Part shown: positions 12,423-20,119 of the stretch, one piece after another
How the letters are laid out: each line of letters starts with the position of its first letter
Numbering within the stretch: the first letter of the stretch is position 1
Origin: Rubrivivax sp.
Lineage (GTDB): Bacteria; Pseudomonadota; Gammaproteobacteria; Burkholderiales; Burkholderiaceae_C
Direction of reading: 5' to 3'
Assembly (NCBI GenBank): GCA_021297985.1
Contig: JAJTGU010000099.1
Span: 1-51,588, forward strand
DNA: 51,588 bases
Notes under the pieces: model-generated
Seen by the model: only the letters and a program-made list of their open reading frames with translations
Databases searched by the model: none
What the model was told of the DNA's origin: nothing
Program-made: the position numbers and the translations under genes

Positions 12423-13427
12423 TCAACGTCGCAAGCCCGGTCGCTGGGCAAATTCACGCATCGGCGCCACCGCGGCGGCGGCGAGGAAGCGCGCCGGGTC
12501 CTGCGGGACGCCGGCAACAAGCACCTCGAAGTGCAGGTGCGGCCCGGTGGACCGGCCCGAGTTGCCGACCCGGGCCACCCTCTGTCCCTTGCGGACAAGG
12601 GCACCGACGGCGACGTCGATTTCCGAGCAATGCGCGTAGCGGGTGACCAGGCCGTTGCCATGGTCGATCTCGAGCACGTGGCCGTAGGCCGGATGCCACT
12701 CCCGGGCGCTCACCAAACCCCCTGCAGCGGCCACGATGGGCGTCCCGATCTCGGCCGGGAAGTCCAGGCCCGTGTGCAGCGCGGCACGTCCGGTGAACGG
12801 ATCGGTACGGAAACCGAACCCCGAGCCGACCGTGCCGTCGACCGGCGCGATGCTGGGCACCAGCAAGCCGACCAGGCGGCTTTCGAGCAGGCGAGACTCG
12901 GCCAGAAGCCACACATCGGATTGCTGCTGACTCCCGGCTTCGAGCAGGCCGACACTTTCATGCAACTGAGCCAGGGAGGGCCGTGTCGGGCCGCCCGGCC
13001 AGGGCCAGAACGGACCACCGGATCCGCTTCGGCGAACTGGCGTTGCGGCCGACGCCGCAGCGCCAGGCTGACGCAGCGGAGCCAGTTCCTCGGCCTTGAC
13101 ACCGGCCAGGCCCGCAACCCGGTCGCCGACCGCCTGCATCTTCACGAACTGCGCCTGCAAGGTACCGACGCGCTCGGCCAGCGCATCGAGGTTCTCGCGC
13201 ATGAAGCGCTCGCGCTGCTCGATCTCGTCGCGCACGATCAGCCGCACCAGAGGCGCCACCACCGGCCAGCCCTCGCGTGCGGCCTTGAGAAAGACCAGGT
13301 GATAGGTCGCACCCGACACCATCATCAACATCACCGCACCCAGCGCGACCGCCAAGGCGATCTGCCAGCCGGCGATCTGGAGCACCCGGCTGCGCGCCAG
13401 CCGGCCATGGGTGAAGAGGATCTGCAT
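12423..13427 (-). CDS. M23 family metallopeptidase, membrane-anchored
   Basis: The 334-residue protein has one N-terminal membrane helix at about 22-45 (LALAVALG-type hydrophobic run), a helical segment at 60-110 and a C-terminal peptidase_M23 (LytM) domain at about 205-310. The zinc-site motifs are complete: HTGLDFPAEIGTPI supplies the first His and Asp, and HLHFEV supplies the last His. The ATG at 13427 begins MQILFTHGR. With its active domain in the periplasm it is expected to act on cell-wall peptide cross-links or to activate an amidase. It lies 92 bases before secA on the same strand and is divergent, with a 27-base gap, from the DUF721 gene. Confidence 0.92.
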   Translation of the reverse strand: MQILFTHGRLARSRVLQIAGWQIALAVALGAVMLMMVSGATYHLVFLKAAREGWPVVAPLVRLIVRDEIEQRERFMRENLDALAERVGTLQAQFVKMQAVGDRVAGLAGVKAEELAPLRQPGAAASAATPVRRSGSGGPFWPWPGGPTRPSLAQLHESVGLLEAGSQQQSDVWLLAESRLLESRLVGLLVPSIAPVDGTVGSGFGFRTDPFTGRAALHTGLDFPAEIGTPIVAAAGGLVSAREWHPAYGHVLEIDHGNGLVTRYAHCSEIDVAVGALVRKGQRVARVGNSGRSTGPHLHFEVLVAGVPQDPARFLAAAAVAPMREFAQRPGLRR

Positions 13428-13454
13428 GACGCGGACTCTGCCAGACTCCCGGCG

Positions 13455-13784
13455 ATGAGCACGTCCGCACGACGCCCCATGCCTGTGCCGCTCGGCCAGC
13501 GCAGCCTGGGCGATGCATTGGCCGCCAGCGAGCCACTTGCGGGCCTGCTGCAACGCCTGGCGCAGTCGCGAGCGAGGCTGTCCGCGGTGGTTCCGGTCCT
13601 CGACCGCGAACTTGCCGACCTGGTGCAGGCCGGGCCGCTTGACGACACGCGATGGATCCTGCTGGTTCCCCACAGTGCCGCGGCCGCCAAGCTGCGCCAT
13701 CGGCTGCCGGACGTCGAAGCCGCACTCACCGCGGCGGGACATCCGCCCCGGGAGCTGAAGGTCAAGGTCGCTCGGCCGCGCTGA
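13455..13784 (+). CDS. DUF721 family protein, DciA-like
   Basis: The 109-residue product fits a short DUF721 protein: an N-terminal helical stretch with LLQRLAQSRARLSAVVPVLD, then a compact alpha/beta part with LLVPHSAAAAKLRHRLPDVE and a final beta strand ELKVKVARP. DUF721 proteins include DciA, the replicative helicase loader or partner in many bacteria lacking DnaC. Assigning that role here rests on the family and on the usual betaproteobacterial position beside the M23-secA pair. The ATG at 13455 has only a weak ribosome site. It is convergent with the TPR-methyltransferase gene. Confidence 0.72.
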   Translation: MSTSARRPMPVPLGQRSLGDALAASEPLAGLLQRLAQSRARLSAVVPVLDRELADLVQAGPLDDTRWILLVPHSAAAAKLRHRLPDVEAALTAAGHPPRELKVKVARPR

Positions 13785-13806
13785 GCGCGAACCGGGCCTC
13801 GATCGA

Positions 13807-15003
13807 TCAGCCGCCCGCCTGCAACAGCAGCATCGCACCGCCGATCGCGCGCCCCTGGTCGTGGCGCAGCGTCGCCCGGTTCAAGGCCTTCAGCACCAGG
13901 CCGTGCGCCTGAGCAAGGGTCACCACGGCATCGACGCCGTGGGCGAAGCGGGAGCTGGCGCGCAGCTGGAGCACCTGGCCGGCATCGGCCTCCTCGACCG
14001 AGAACAGCAACCTGCCCCCCGGCTCCAGCACCCGCGCCGCCCCGGCCAGCACGGCTGCGAGGTCGCCGACGTAGACGAACACATCGGCTGCCACGACCAG
14101 GCCATAGCGCTCGGTCGTCCGGGCCATGAACTCGGCCACGTCGCCATGGTGCAGGTGGCGGTACCGGCCGAGTGCGCCAGCCTTGGCCAGCATGGCCGAC
14201 GACAGATCGACGCCGTCGATGAAGCGGGCGCGGTCGGCCAGCAACGGCGCCATCAACCCGGTGCCGCAGCCCAGGTCGAGCACGGCGCCGACGGGTCCAT
14301 CCTCCGGCAGCATCGACGCGAGCAACTGCGGGGTGCGGTAACCCAGCCGGTCGACGAGGTGCTGGTCAAAGCTGTCGGCATAGCTGTCGAACAGGCCCTG
14401 GACATAGGCGCGCGGCGCGCCGGCCGGCATGTCGCCCTCGGCGGCTTGAACCGATGCCAGGAAGTAGCGGTTGAGTTCGGCATCACCGCCATGCGCCAGC
14501 GCCTGGCGGAAGCACTCGGCGGCTTCAGCCAGGCGGCCCATGTCCTTGAGGATGCCGCCGCGCTGCGTCCAGGCCAGGTGGGCGGTCGGCATAGCGTACG
14601 TGACGGCGGCAAAGCCTTCAAGGGCCTCGTCGACACGGCCCAGCACCTGCAGGCTCGACGCGCGCTGGAACAGCGCCGCCGGTCGTTGCGGCAACAGCGC
14701 CAGCACCCGATCAAACGCCGCCACGGCGTCGGCGTGCCGGTCCAGCGCGGCCAGCGCCGTGCCACGGTGTCCCCAGGCCTCTGCGTTGTCAGGCTCCAGC
14801 GCCAGCAGTTCATCGAGCACCGGCAGGGCCTCGTCAGGCCGGCCGCGCGCGACGCGCACGGCGCCCAGGTTCATCAGGGTCGAAGGCCGTCCCGGCAGCT
14901 TTTCGAGAGAAGCAACGAAGCGCGTGTCCGCAAGGTCCAGTTCGCCTCGCTGCAAGGCCGCCAGGCCTTCGAGAAAGAGGTCGCGGGCCTGTTCGAACGA
15001 CAT
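13807..15003 (-). CDS. TPR-repeat SAM-dependent methyltransferase
   Basis: The 398-residue protein has roughly five tetratricopeptide repeats at about residues 5-175 (for example AEAWGHRGTALAALDRHADA) followed by a class I methyltransferase domain at about 215-340. The SAM-binding motif I is VLDLGCGTGLMAPLLA near residue 240, and the acidic end of strand 2 is in IDGVDLSSAML. The linker AYVQGLFDSYADSFDQHLV is characteristic of this TPR-methyltransferase group. The substrate is unknown; the TPR part probably selects a protein partner. It lies just downstream of tRNA-Thr on the same strand. Confidence 0.88.
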   Translation of the reverse strand: MSFEQARDLFLEGLAALQRGELDLADTRFVASLEKLPGRPSTLMNLGAVRVARGRPDEALPVLDELLALEPDNAEAWGHRGTALAALDRHADAVAAFDRVLALLPQRPAALFQRASSLQVLGRVDEALEGFAAVTYAMPTAHLAWTQRGGILKDMGRLAEAAECFRQALAHGGDAELNRYFLASVQAAEGDMPAGAPRAYVQGLFDSYADSFDQHLVDRLGYRTPQLLASMLPEDGPVGAVLDLGCGTGLMAPLLADRARFIDGVDLSSAMLAKAGALGRYRHLHHGDVAEFMARTTERYGLVVAADVFVYVGDLAAVLAGAARVLEPGGRLLFSVEEADAGQVLQLRASSRFAHGVDAVVTLAQAHGLVLKALNRATLRHDQGRAIGGAMLLLQAGG

Positions 15004-15031
15004 GCAGCGGCAGCGGTGAGGGGGTGGCGGG

Positions 15032-15107
15032 TGGTGCCGGCTGTCGGAATCGAACCGACGACCTTCCGCTTACAAGGCGGGTGCTCTACCAACTGAGCTA
15101 AGCCGGC
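15032..15107 (-). tRNA. tRNA-Thr (anticodon TGT)
   Basis: The 76-base cloverleaf on the minus strand includes an encoded CCA end at 15032-15034. The acceptor stem GCCGGCT pairs fully with AGCCGGC, the D stem is GCTC/GAGC, the T stem is GTCGG/CCGAC around TTCGATT, and the anticodon loop CTTGTAA gives TGT, which reads ACA and related Thr codons. The outermost anticodon-stem pair, 27-43, is C-A and not a Watson-Crick pair. It follows sspB, the usual place in Burkholderiales. Confidence 0.97.
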
Positions 15108-15124
15108 CGACCAGGAGGACTGAA

Positions 15125-15130
15125 AGTGTA
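15125..15130 (-). promoter_or_regulatory. Candidate -10 box for tRNA-Thr
   Basis: On the minus strand TACACT ends 17 bases before the first base of the tRNA, which would give a leader of roughly ten bases. No good -35 match is visible upstream, inside the end of sspB. Confidence 0.35.
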
Positions 15131-15146
15131 GGCCGAGGGCGAAGCG

Positions 15147-15746
15147 TCACTTGACGCGCTTGAGGGTCGGCCGCGGCGGAGCCGGGGGCTCGGGCGGTGG
15201 ATCTGGAGCCTCGGCGCCGGTGGAACGGCCGGGCGCAGGCTCTCCGGCCTCCGAGGGGGCCGCCTCGGCGCCATCGCGGGCGGCGAGGCGCAAGCCGGTT
15301 CGCGCACCGCCGCGGGTGGCTGCCGGAGCAGCGGCAGGAGCGGCGGGGCCGCCTTCGCCACCCGGGGCCGGCGTGGCGGCAACCGACGCCAGCGGTGGTT
15401 CGACCCCGCTGGCGCTGGGCACCGGGAAGGCCATGCCCTGGCCGTTTTCACGGGCGTAGATCGCGACCACATGGTCGATCGGCACGACGATGTCGCGAGG
15501 CACCCCACCGAAGCGGGCGCGGAACTCGATCCACTCGTTGCCGAGCTTCAGGCCCGAGGTCGCCTCGAATCCGATGTTGAGCACGATCTCGTTGTTCTTC
15601 ACGTACTCCATCGGCACCTGCACCGTGCCGTCGACGTACACGGCGACGTAGGGCGTGAAGCCGTTGTCGGTGCACCAGTCATGCAGCGCGCGCAGCAGAT
15701 ACGGCCGCGTCGAGCTGCCCTGGTTGTCGGCGGAGGCGACGGTCAT
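15147..15746 (-). CDS. sspB: ClpXP protease specificity-enhancing factor SspB
   Basis: SspB binds ssrA-tagged proteins and hands them to ClpXP. The folded domain covers about residues 12-115 (RPYLLRALHDWCTDNGFTPY, and later FRARFGGVPRDIVVP). A flexible tail rich in Pro, Ala and Gly follows, and the last residues RPTLKRVK match the short basic ClpX-docking peptide at the SspB C terminus. At 199 residues it is longer than the E. coli protein, and all of the extra length is in the linker. It sits 11 bases after sspA on the same strand, the standard sspAB operon. Confidence 0.95.
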   Translation of the reverse strand: MTVASADNQGSSTRPYLLRALHDWCTDNGFTPYVAVYVDGTVQVPMEYVKNNEIVLNIGFEATSGLKLGNEWIEFRARFGGVPRDIVVPIDHVVAIYARENGQGMAFPVPSASGVEPPLASVAATPAPGGEGGPAAPAAAPAATRGGARTGLRLAARDGAEAAPSEAGEPAPGRSTGAEAPDPPPEPPAPPRPTLKRVK

Positions 15747-15757
15747 GGCCGGTCGAC

Positions 15758-16369
15758 TTACTTGCGCATCACCTTCTCGGATGGCGTCAGCGCCTCGATG
15801 TAGGCCGGACGCGAGAAGATCCGCTCGGCGTACTTGAGCAGCGGCACCGCGTTCTTGCTGAAGTCGATGCCGTAGTAGTCCAGGCGCCACAGCAACGGCG
15901 CGATCGCGACGTCGAGCATGCTGAAGTCGTCGCCCAACATGTACTTGTTCTTCAGGAAGATCGGCGCCAGCTGGGTCAGTCGGTCGCGGATCTGGTCGCG
16001 CGCCTTCTCGAGCTGCTTCTCCGTCGCCTTGACCCCACGGCCCTCCAGCAGGTTGACGTTGCTGAACAGCTCCTTTTCGAAGTTGAAAAGGAACAGCCGC
16101 ACCCGGGCCCGGGCCACTGGATCGCCCGGCATCAGTTGTGGATGCGGGAAGCGCTCGTCGATGTACTCGTTGATGATGTGCGACTCGTAGAGGATCAGGT
16201 CGCGCTCGACGAGGATCGGCACCTCGTTGTACGGGTTCATCAATGCGATGTCCTCGGGCTTGGCGAAGACGTCGACGTCCCGGACCTCGAAGTCCATGCC
16301 CTTCTCGAACAGCACGAAGCGGCAGCGGTGCGAGTAGGGATCGGTCGTTCCGGAGTAGAGCACCATCAT
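15758..16369 (-). CDS. sspA: Stringent starvation protein A, GST-fold
   Basis: The 203-residue protein has a thioredoxin-like N-terminal domain (LYSGTTDPYSHRCRFVLFEK) with the cis-Pro motif NEVPILVERD and ESHIINEYID, then an all-helical glutathione-transferase C-terminal domain. SspA proteins bind RNA polymerase and alter transcription under starvation and acid stress; they lack transferase activity. Two adjacent ATG codons (16369 and 16366) are possible starts. It lies downstream of petC and upstream of sspB on the same strand. The petC terminator separates it from the bc1 operon, so it probably has its own promoter in the 146-base gap. Confidence 0.95.
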   Translation of the reverse strand: MMVLYSGTTDPYSHRCRFVLFEKGMDFEVRDVDVFAKPEDIALMNPYNEVPILVERDLILYESHIINEYIDERFPHPQLMPGDPVARARVRLFLFNFEKELFSNVNLLEGRGVKATEKQLEKARDQIRDRLTQLAPIFLKNKYMLGDDFSMLDVAIAPLLWRLDYYGIDFSKNAVPLLKYAERIFSRPAYIEALTPSEKVMRK

Positions 16370-16424
16370 GGCAGGGCAAACCTTCAGAGATCGCGCACGG
16401 ACGTGCGACGGGACAAGAACAAAA

Positions 16425-16455
16425 CGCAGCGGGGCTCGTCAAGGCTCCCGCTGCG
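16425..16455 (-). terminator. Intrinsic terminator of the petABC operon
   Basis: On the minus strand CGCAGCGGG and CCCGCTGCG form a perfect 9-bp stem with a 13-base loop, followed at once by a T-rich tract (TTTTGTTCTTG, 16414-16424). It is about 60 bases after the petC stop. Confidence 0.88.
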
Positions 16456-16515
16456 CGGATCGCTCCGGCCGCAGCCACTCGAGAGGGCCGGCGACCGCTT
16501 CGGGGCACACCCGGC

Positions 16516-17295
16516 TTACTTCACATCCTTCCAGAACGCTGCGTTCAGCCGCCAGGCGATCACGGTGAACACGCCCAGGAACAGCACCACCCAGACGCCC
16601 AGCTGGAATCGCGCGGCCGCATTCGGCTCACCCATCCAGACCAGAAAGGCCACCAGGTCGGCAATGTCGCTGTTGTACTGAGCCTGGGTGCGGGTACCGG
16701 CGGCGATCGGCTCGAAGCCCTTGAAGGCCTGCACGGTGTGGGCTGGGTTGTGGGGGTCCTTCTGTTCGACGAACACGGCCTGCTGCGGACCTTGCAACTC
16801 CCACAGCACGTGCGGCATGCCCACGCCAGGGAACGCGACGTTGTTCCAGCCGGTCGCCTTGGTCTCGTCGCGGTAGTAGCCCCGCAGGAACGTATACAGA
16901 TAGTCGGCGCCGCTGTTCGCGCCCATGCCGAAACCGGCGCGTGACCGGGCGATCAGGGTCAGGTCTGGCGGCACGCCGCCAAACCAGTCCTTGGCCGACT
17001 TCGGGTCCATCGCGATCTTCATCGTCTCGCCCACCTTGGCGCCGGTGAAGATCAGGTTGTCCTTGATCTGCGCTTCGGTCAGGCCGATGTCCTGCAGCCG
17101 GTTCCAGCGCATGAAGCTGGCCGAGTGGCACGACAGGCAGTAGTTCGCAAACAGCCGGGCTCCGTTCTGCAGAGCAGCCTTGTCGGTGAGCTTTTCCCGC
17201 GGGAAGGTCTCCCACGGCACGAGGCTGCCGCCGGCAGCGTGGGCCGTGGAGACGAGGAACAGGCTGGCAAGCCAGGCAAGAAGGATCTTCTTCAT
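16516..17295 (-). CDS. petC: Ubiquinol-cytochrome c reductase, cytochrome c1
   Basis: Cytochrome c1 takes electrons from the Rieske centre and passes them to soluble cytochrome c in the periplasm. The 259-residue precursor starts MKKILLAWLASLF with a cleavable signal ending AHA. The heme attachment site is CLSCH at residues 53-57, followed by SASFMRWNRL; a Met in the AFPGVGMPHVLWE region is the likely distal ligand. A single C-terminal anchor helix (VVLFLGVFTVIAWRL) precedes FWKDVK. The ATG at 17295 fits; an open stretch of 23 codons upstream overlaps the petB end and is not signal-like. It is the last gene of petABC. Confidence 0.96.
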   Translation of the reverse strand: MKKILLAWLASLFLVSTAHAAGGSLVPWETFPREKLTDKAALQNGARLFANYCLSCHSASFMRWNRLQDIGLTEAQIKDNLIFTGAKVGETMKIAMDPKSAKDWFGGVPPDLTLIARSRAGFGMGANSGADYLYTFLRGYYRDETKATGWNNVAFPGVGMPHVLWELQGPQQAVFVEQKDPHNPAHTVQAFKGFEPIAAGTRTQAQYNSDIADLVAFLVWMGEPNAAARFQLGVWVVLFLGVFTVIAWRLNAAFWKDVK

Positions 17296-17314
17296 GGTGT
17301 TGTGGCCAGCGCGT

Positions 17315-18718
17315 TCAGTGGGGTTGGAAGACAACACGGTCGGGTACGGGCTTGAACTCGCCAATCCGGCTCCACCACGGCATCAGCAGGAAGAAGCCGA
17401 AGTAGAAGATCGTGCCGACCTGGCTGACCAGGGTACCGCCGGCCGAAGGCGGCAGCACGCCCAGGTAGCCGAGCACAAAGAAGTTGACGACAAACACGAA
17501 GTACAGCCACTTGTTCCAGTTCGGGCGATAGCGGATGGACCGGACCGGGCTGCGGTCGACCCAGGGCAGCACGAACAGGATCATCACCGCCGCGCCCATC
17601 ACGACCACACCCCAGAACTTGGCATCGAAGGCCTTCAGCAGGCCGGCGACGACGACGGCCAGAACCGCAATCACGACCTTGCCCTGGGTCTTGAAGCCGC
17701 CGAACAGGATCGCGGTCAGGCCACCTGCCGCGACGAGTCCGACCAGCACGTTGACCATCGGGTCGGTGGTCGCCCGCAGCATCGAGTAGTACGGCGTGAA
17801 GTACCAGACCGGAGCGATGTGGGCAGGCGTCTTCAGCGGATCGGCAGGAATGAAGTTGTTGAACTCAAGGAAGAAGCCGCCCATCGTCGGGGCGAAGAAC
17901 ACGACCGCCGAGAACAGCATCAGGAAGACCGACACGCCGACGATGTCGTGAACGGTGTAGTACGGGTGGAAGGGGATGCCGTCCAGCGGCTTGCCGGAGG
18001 CGTCCTTCTTGGCCTTGATGTCGATGCCGTCGGGGTTGTTGGAACCGACGTCGTGCAGCGCCAGCAAGTGGGCCACGACGAGGCCGATCAGGACCAGCGG
18101 CACGGCAATGACGTGGAAGCTGAAGAAGCGGTTCAGCGTGGCGTCGCCGACGACGAAATCGCCGCGGATCAGGATCGCGAGGTCCGGGCCGACAAAGGGC
18201 ACGGCGGCGAACAGGTTGATGATGACCTGGGCACCCCAGTAGCTCATCTGACCCCAGGGCAGCAGGTAGCCCATGAAGGCCTCGGCCATCAGGCACAGGA
18301 AGATCGCGCAGCCGAACACCCAGACCAGTTCGCGTGGTTTCTTGTAGCTGCCGTAGATCATGCCGCGGAACATGTGCAGGTACACGACGACAAAGAAGGC
18401 GCTCGCGCCCGTCGAGTGCATGTAGCGCACCAACCAGCCCCAGGGCACGTCGCGCATGATGTACTCGACCGACTCGAAGGCCTTTGCCGCGTCGGGCTTG
18501 TAGTGCATCACCAGGAAGATCCCGGTGACGATCTGGATCACCAGCACCAGCAGTGCCAGTGAACCGAAGAAGTACATCCAGTTGAAGTTCTTCGGCGCGT
18601 AGTACTCGGACAGGTGGACGCGATAGGCCTCGAAAGCGGTCGGAAACCGGTTCTCCAGCCACACCGTGCCCTGTTGCACCACCGACGCTCCTGCGGGAGC
18701 TTCCTTGAATTCAGCCAT
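17315..18718 (-). CDS. petB: Ubiquinol-cytochrome c reductase, cytochrome b
   Basis: The 467-residue integral membrane protein carries the two b hemes and both quinone sites of complex III. It contains the first four-helix bundle with heme-ligand His residues (for example FLVMHYKPDAAKA and VYLHMFRGMIYGS), the Qo-site region WGQMSYWGAQVI and, in the second half, the conserved FAPTMGG and PADPLKTPAHIAPVWYF segments. Several more helices follow, as usual for the long proteobacterial form. It lies between petA (90-base gap) and petC (19-base gap) on the same strand. Confidence 0.98.
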   Translation of the reverse strand: MAEFKEAPAGASVVQQGTVWLENRFPTAFEAYRVHLSEYYAPKNFNWMYFFGSLALLVLVIQIVTGIFLVMHYKPDAAKAFESVEYIMRDVPWGWLVRYMHSTGASAFFVVVYLHMFRGMIYGSYKKPRELVWVFGCAIFLCLMAEAFMGYLLPWGQMSYWGAQVIINLFAAVPFVGPDLAILIRGDFVVGDATLNRFFSFHVIAVPLVLIGLVVAHLLALHDVGSNNPDGIDIKAKKDASGKPLDGIPFHPYYTVHDIVGVSVFLMLFSAVVFFAPTMGGFFLEFNNFIPADPLKTPAHIAPVWYFTPYYSMLRATTDPMVNVLVGLVAAGGLTAILFGGFKTQGKVVIAVLAVVVAGLLKAFDAKFWGVVVMGAAVMILFVLPWVDRSPVRSIRYRPNWNKWLYFVFVVNFFVLGYLGVLPPSAGGTLVSQVGTIFYFGFFLLMPWWSRIGEFKPVPDRVVFQPH

Positions 18719-18808
18719 CTGTCCTGACCTCGATGAACGGGGTTTTGCTGTCCTGCAATCGCGGCAGCCGCCGGCCCAGGCGCGGGCTGGCAGCCACGGG
18801 CCGCGCGG

Positions 18809-19405
18809 TCAGGCCTTCTTGTCCTCGCCGATGATCAGGCGAGTCTCGGAAAGGTACATGTGCGGCGGCACCTCGAGGTTGTCGGGCGCCGGCATGTTCT
18901 TGAAGACGCGGCCCGCCATGTCGAACGTCGAGCCATGGCAGGGGCAGAGAAAGCCGCCGGCCCAGTCGTCGGGCAGCGAAGGCTGGGCCCCAGGGGCGAA
19001 CCGGTCGCTCGGGCTGCAGCCCAGGTGCGAGCAGATGCCGACGCCCACGAAGAACTCCGGCTTGATCGAGCGGTGCGGGTTCTTGGCGTACTCGGGTGTC
19101 GGGTACTGCGTGCGCAAGGACTTGGGATCTGCGACCTTGGCTTCGGTGCTTTCGAGCGCCTTGATCTGCTCGGGCGTACGACGCACGATCCACACCGGCT
19201 TGCCCCGCCACTCGACGGTCAGCTTCTCGCCTGGCGCGATGCTGCCGATGTCCACTTCCACTGGCGCTCCGGCGGCACGGGCGCGCTCTGAAGGCGCAAA
19301 CGTGCTGACGAACGGAATCGCGGTGGCCACCCCGCCCACGGCGCCGGCACCGCAGGTGATGGCGATCCAGGTTCGACGGTCCTGGTCAACACCGGCTTGG
19401 CTCAT
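18809..19405 (-). CDS. petA: Ubiquinol-cytochrome c reductase, Rieske iron-sulfur subunit
   Basis: The 198-residue protein begins with a Tat-like anchor (DQDRRTWIAITCGAGAVGGV) that holds it in the membrane. The periplasmic Rieske fold carries both cluster motifs, CSHLGC and CPCHGS, spaced as in other proteobacterial bc1 Rieske proteins; these supply two Cys and two His ligands to the [2Fe-2S] centre plus the bridging disulfide. It is the first gene of petABC and is divergent from mscL, so the operon promoter must lie within 19406-19594. Confidence 0.97.
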   Translation of the reverse strand: MSQAGVDQDRRTWIAITCGAGAVGGVATAIPFVSTFAPSERARAAGAPVEVDIGSIAPGEKLTVEWRGKPVWIVRRTPEQIKALESTEAKVADPKSLRTQYPTPEYAKNPHRSIKPEFFVGVGICSHLGCSPSDRFAPGAQPSLPDDWAGGFLCPCHGSTFDMAGRVFKNMPAPDNLEVPPHMYLSETRLIIGEDKKA

Positions 19406-19452
19406 GAATGCCTCTCGAATGTACGAATGAAGTCGCGAAAGTTCGACCCCAG

Positions 19453-19458
19453 ATTGTA
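19453..19458 (-). promoter_or_regulatory. Candidate -10 box for petABC
   Basis: On the minus strand TACAAT lies about 48 bases before the petA ATG, in the region divergent from mscL. No convincing -35 box is seen at the right distance. Confidence 0.35.
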
Positions 19459-19594
19459 CGGTCCTGTTTCAGGGTCTTCGGCCGGAGGGCGGGTTGACTC
19501 GCCTTGACGGTGTTGCATGGCCGCCGCTAGCCTCAATTCGACCGCTGACGCCGCGAGCGCGCAGCCTCCACACCATCCTGACTGGAGTAGGTAC

Positions 19595-20017
19595 ATGAGC
19601 TTTACGTCCGAATTCAAGGAATTCGCTCTCAAGGGCAATGTCATGGATCTCGCCGTCGGCGTGATCATCGGCGGCGCCTTCGGAAAGATCGTCGACTCGG
19701 TCGTCGGCGATCTGATCATGCCCATCGTCAGCAAGATCTTCGGCGGCCTTGACTTCACGAACTACTACATCGGCCTGGCCGGTCAGGCCGCAGGCCTGAC
19801 CCTGGTCGAGGCCAAGAAGCTCGGCGCTGTCTTCGCCTATGGCAGCTTCATCACCATCTTGCTGAACTTCATCATCCTGGCCTTCATCATCTTCATGATG
19901 GTCAAGCAGATGAACCGGTTGAAGCGCGAGGCCGCACCGGCCCCGGCGCCGCCCGCACCGACGCCCGAGGACGTGGTCCTGCTGCGCGAGATCCGTGACG
20001 CTCTGAAGGCGCGCTGA
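19595..20017 (+). CDS. mscL: Large-conductance mechanosensitive channel MscL
   Basis: MscL opens under membrane tension and releases solutes on hypo-osmotic shock. The 140-residue protein has the conserved N terminus [20 protein letters not shown], the glycine-rich first helix with [17 protein letters not shown], a periplasmic loop, a second helix ([19 protein letters not shown]) and a charged C-terminal bundle. The ATG at 19595 is preceded by GGAG. It has its own terminator and is divergent from petA, so it is probably monocistronic. Confidence 0.97.
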   Translation: MSFTSEFKEFALKGNVMDLAVGVIIGGAFGKIVDSVVGDLIMPIVSKIFGGLDFTNYYIGLAGQAAGLTLVEAKKLGAVFAYGSFITILLNFIILAFIIFMMVKQMNRLKREAAPAPAPPAPTPEDVVLLREIRDALKAR

Positions 20018-20025
20018 AGGCGACT

Positions 20026-20053
20026 GCCGGCCCGACAATAAGGCCGGCTTTCT
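20026..20053 (+). terminator. Intrinsic terminator of mscL
   Basis: GCCGGCC (20026-20032) and GGCCGGC (20042-20048) form a 7-bp stem with a 9-base loop and are followed by TTTCT. The stem begins nine bases after the mscL stop. Confidence 0.75.
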
Positions 20054-20119
20054 GCCCGCTGCATCGGGCATGGGGATTGAGGGCGTGTCGCATACTCGGC
20101 AGACCCCTTGACCGGACGA

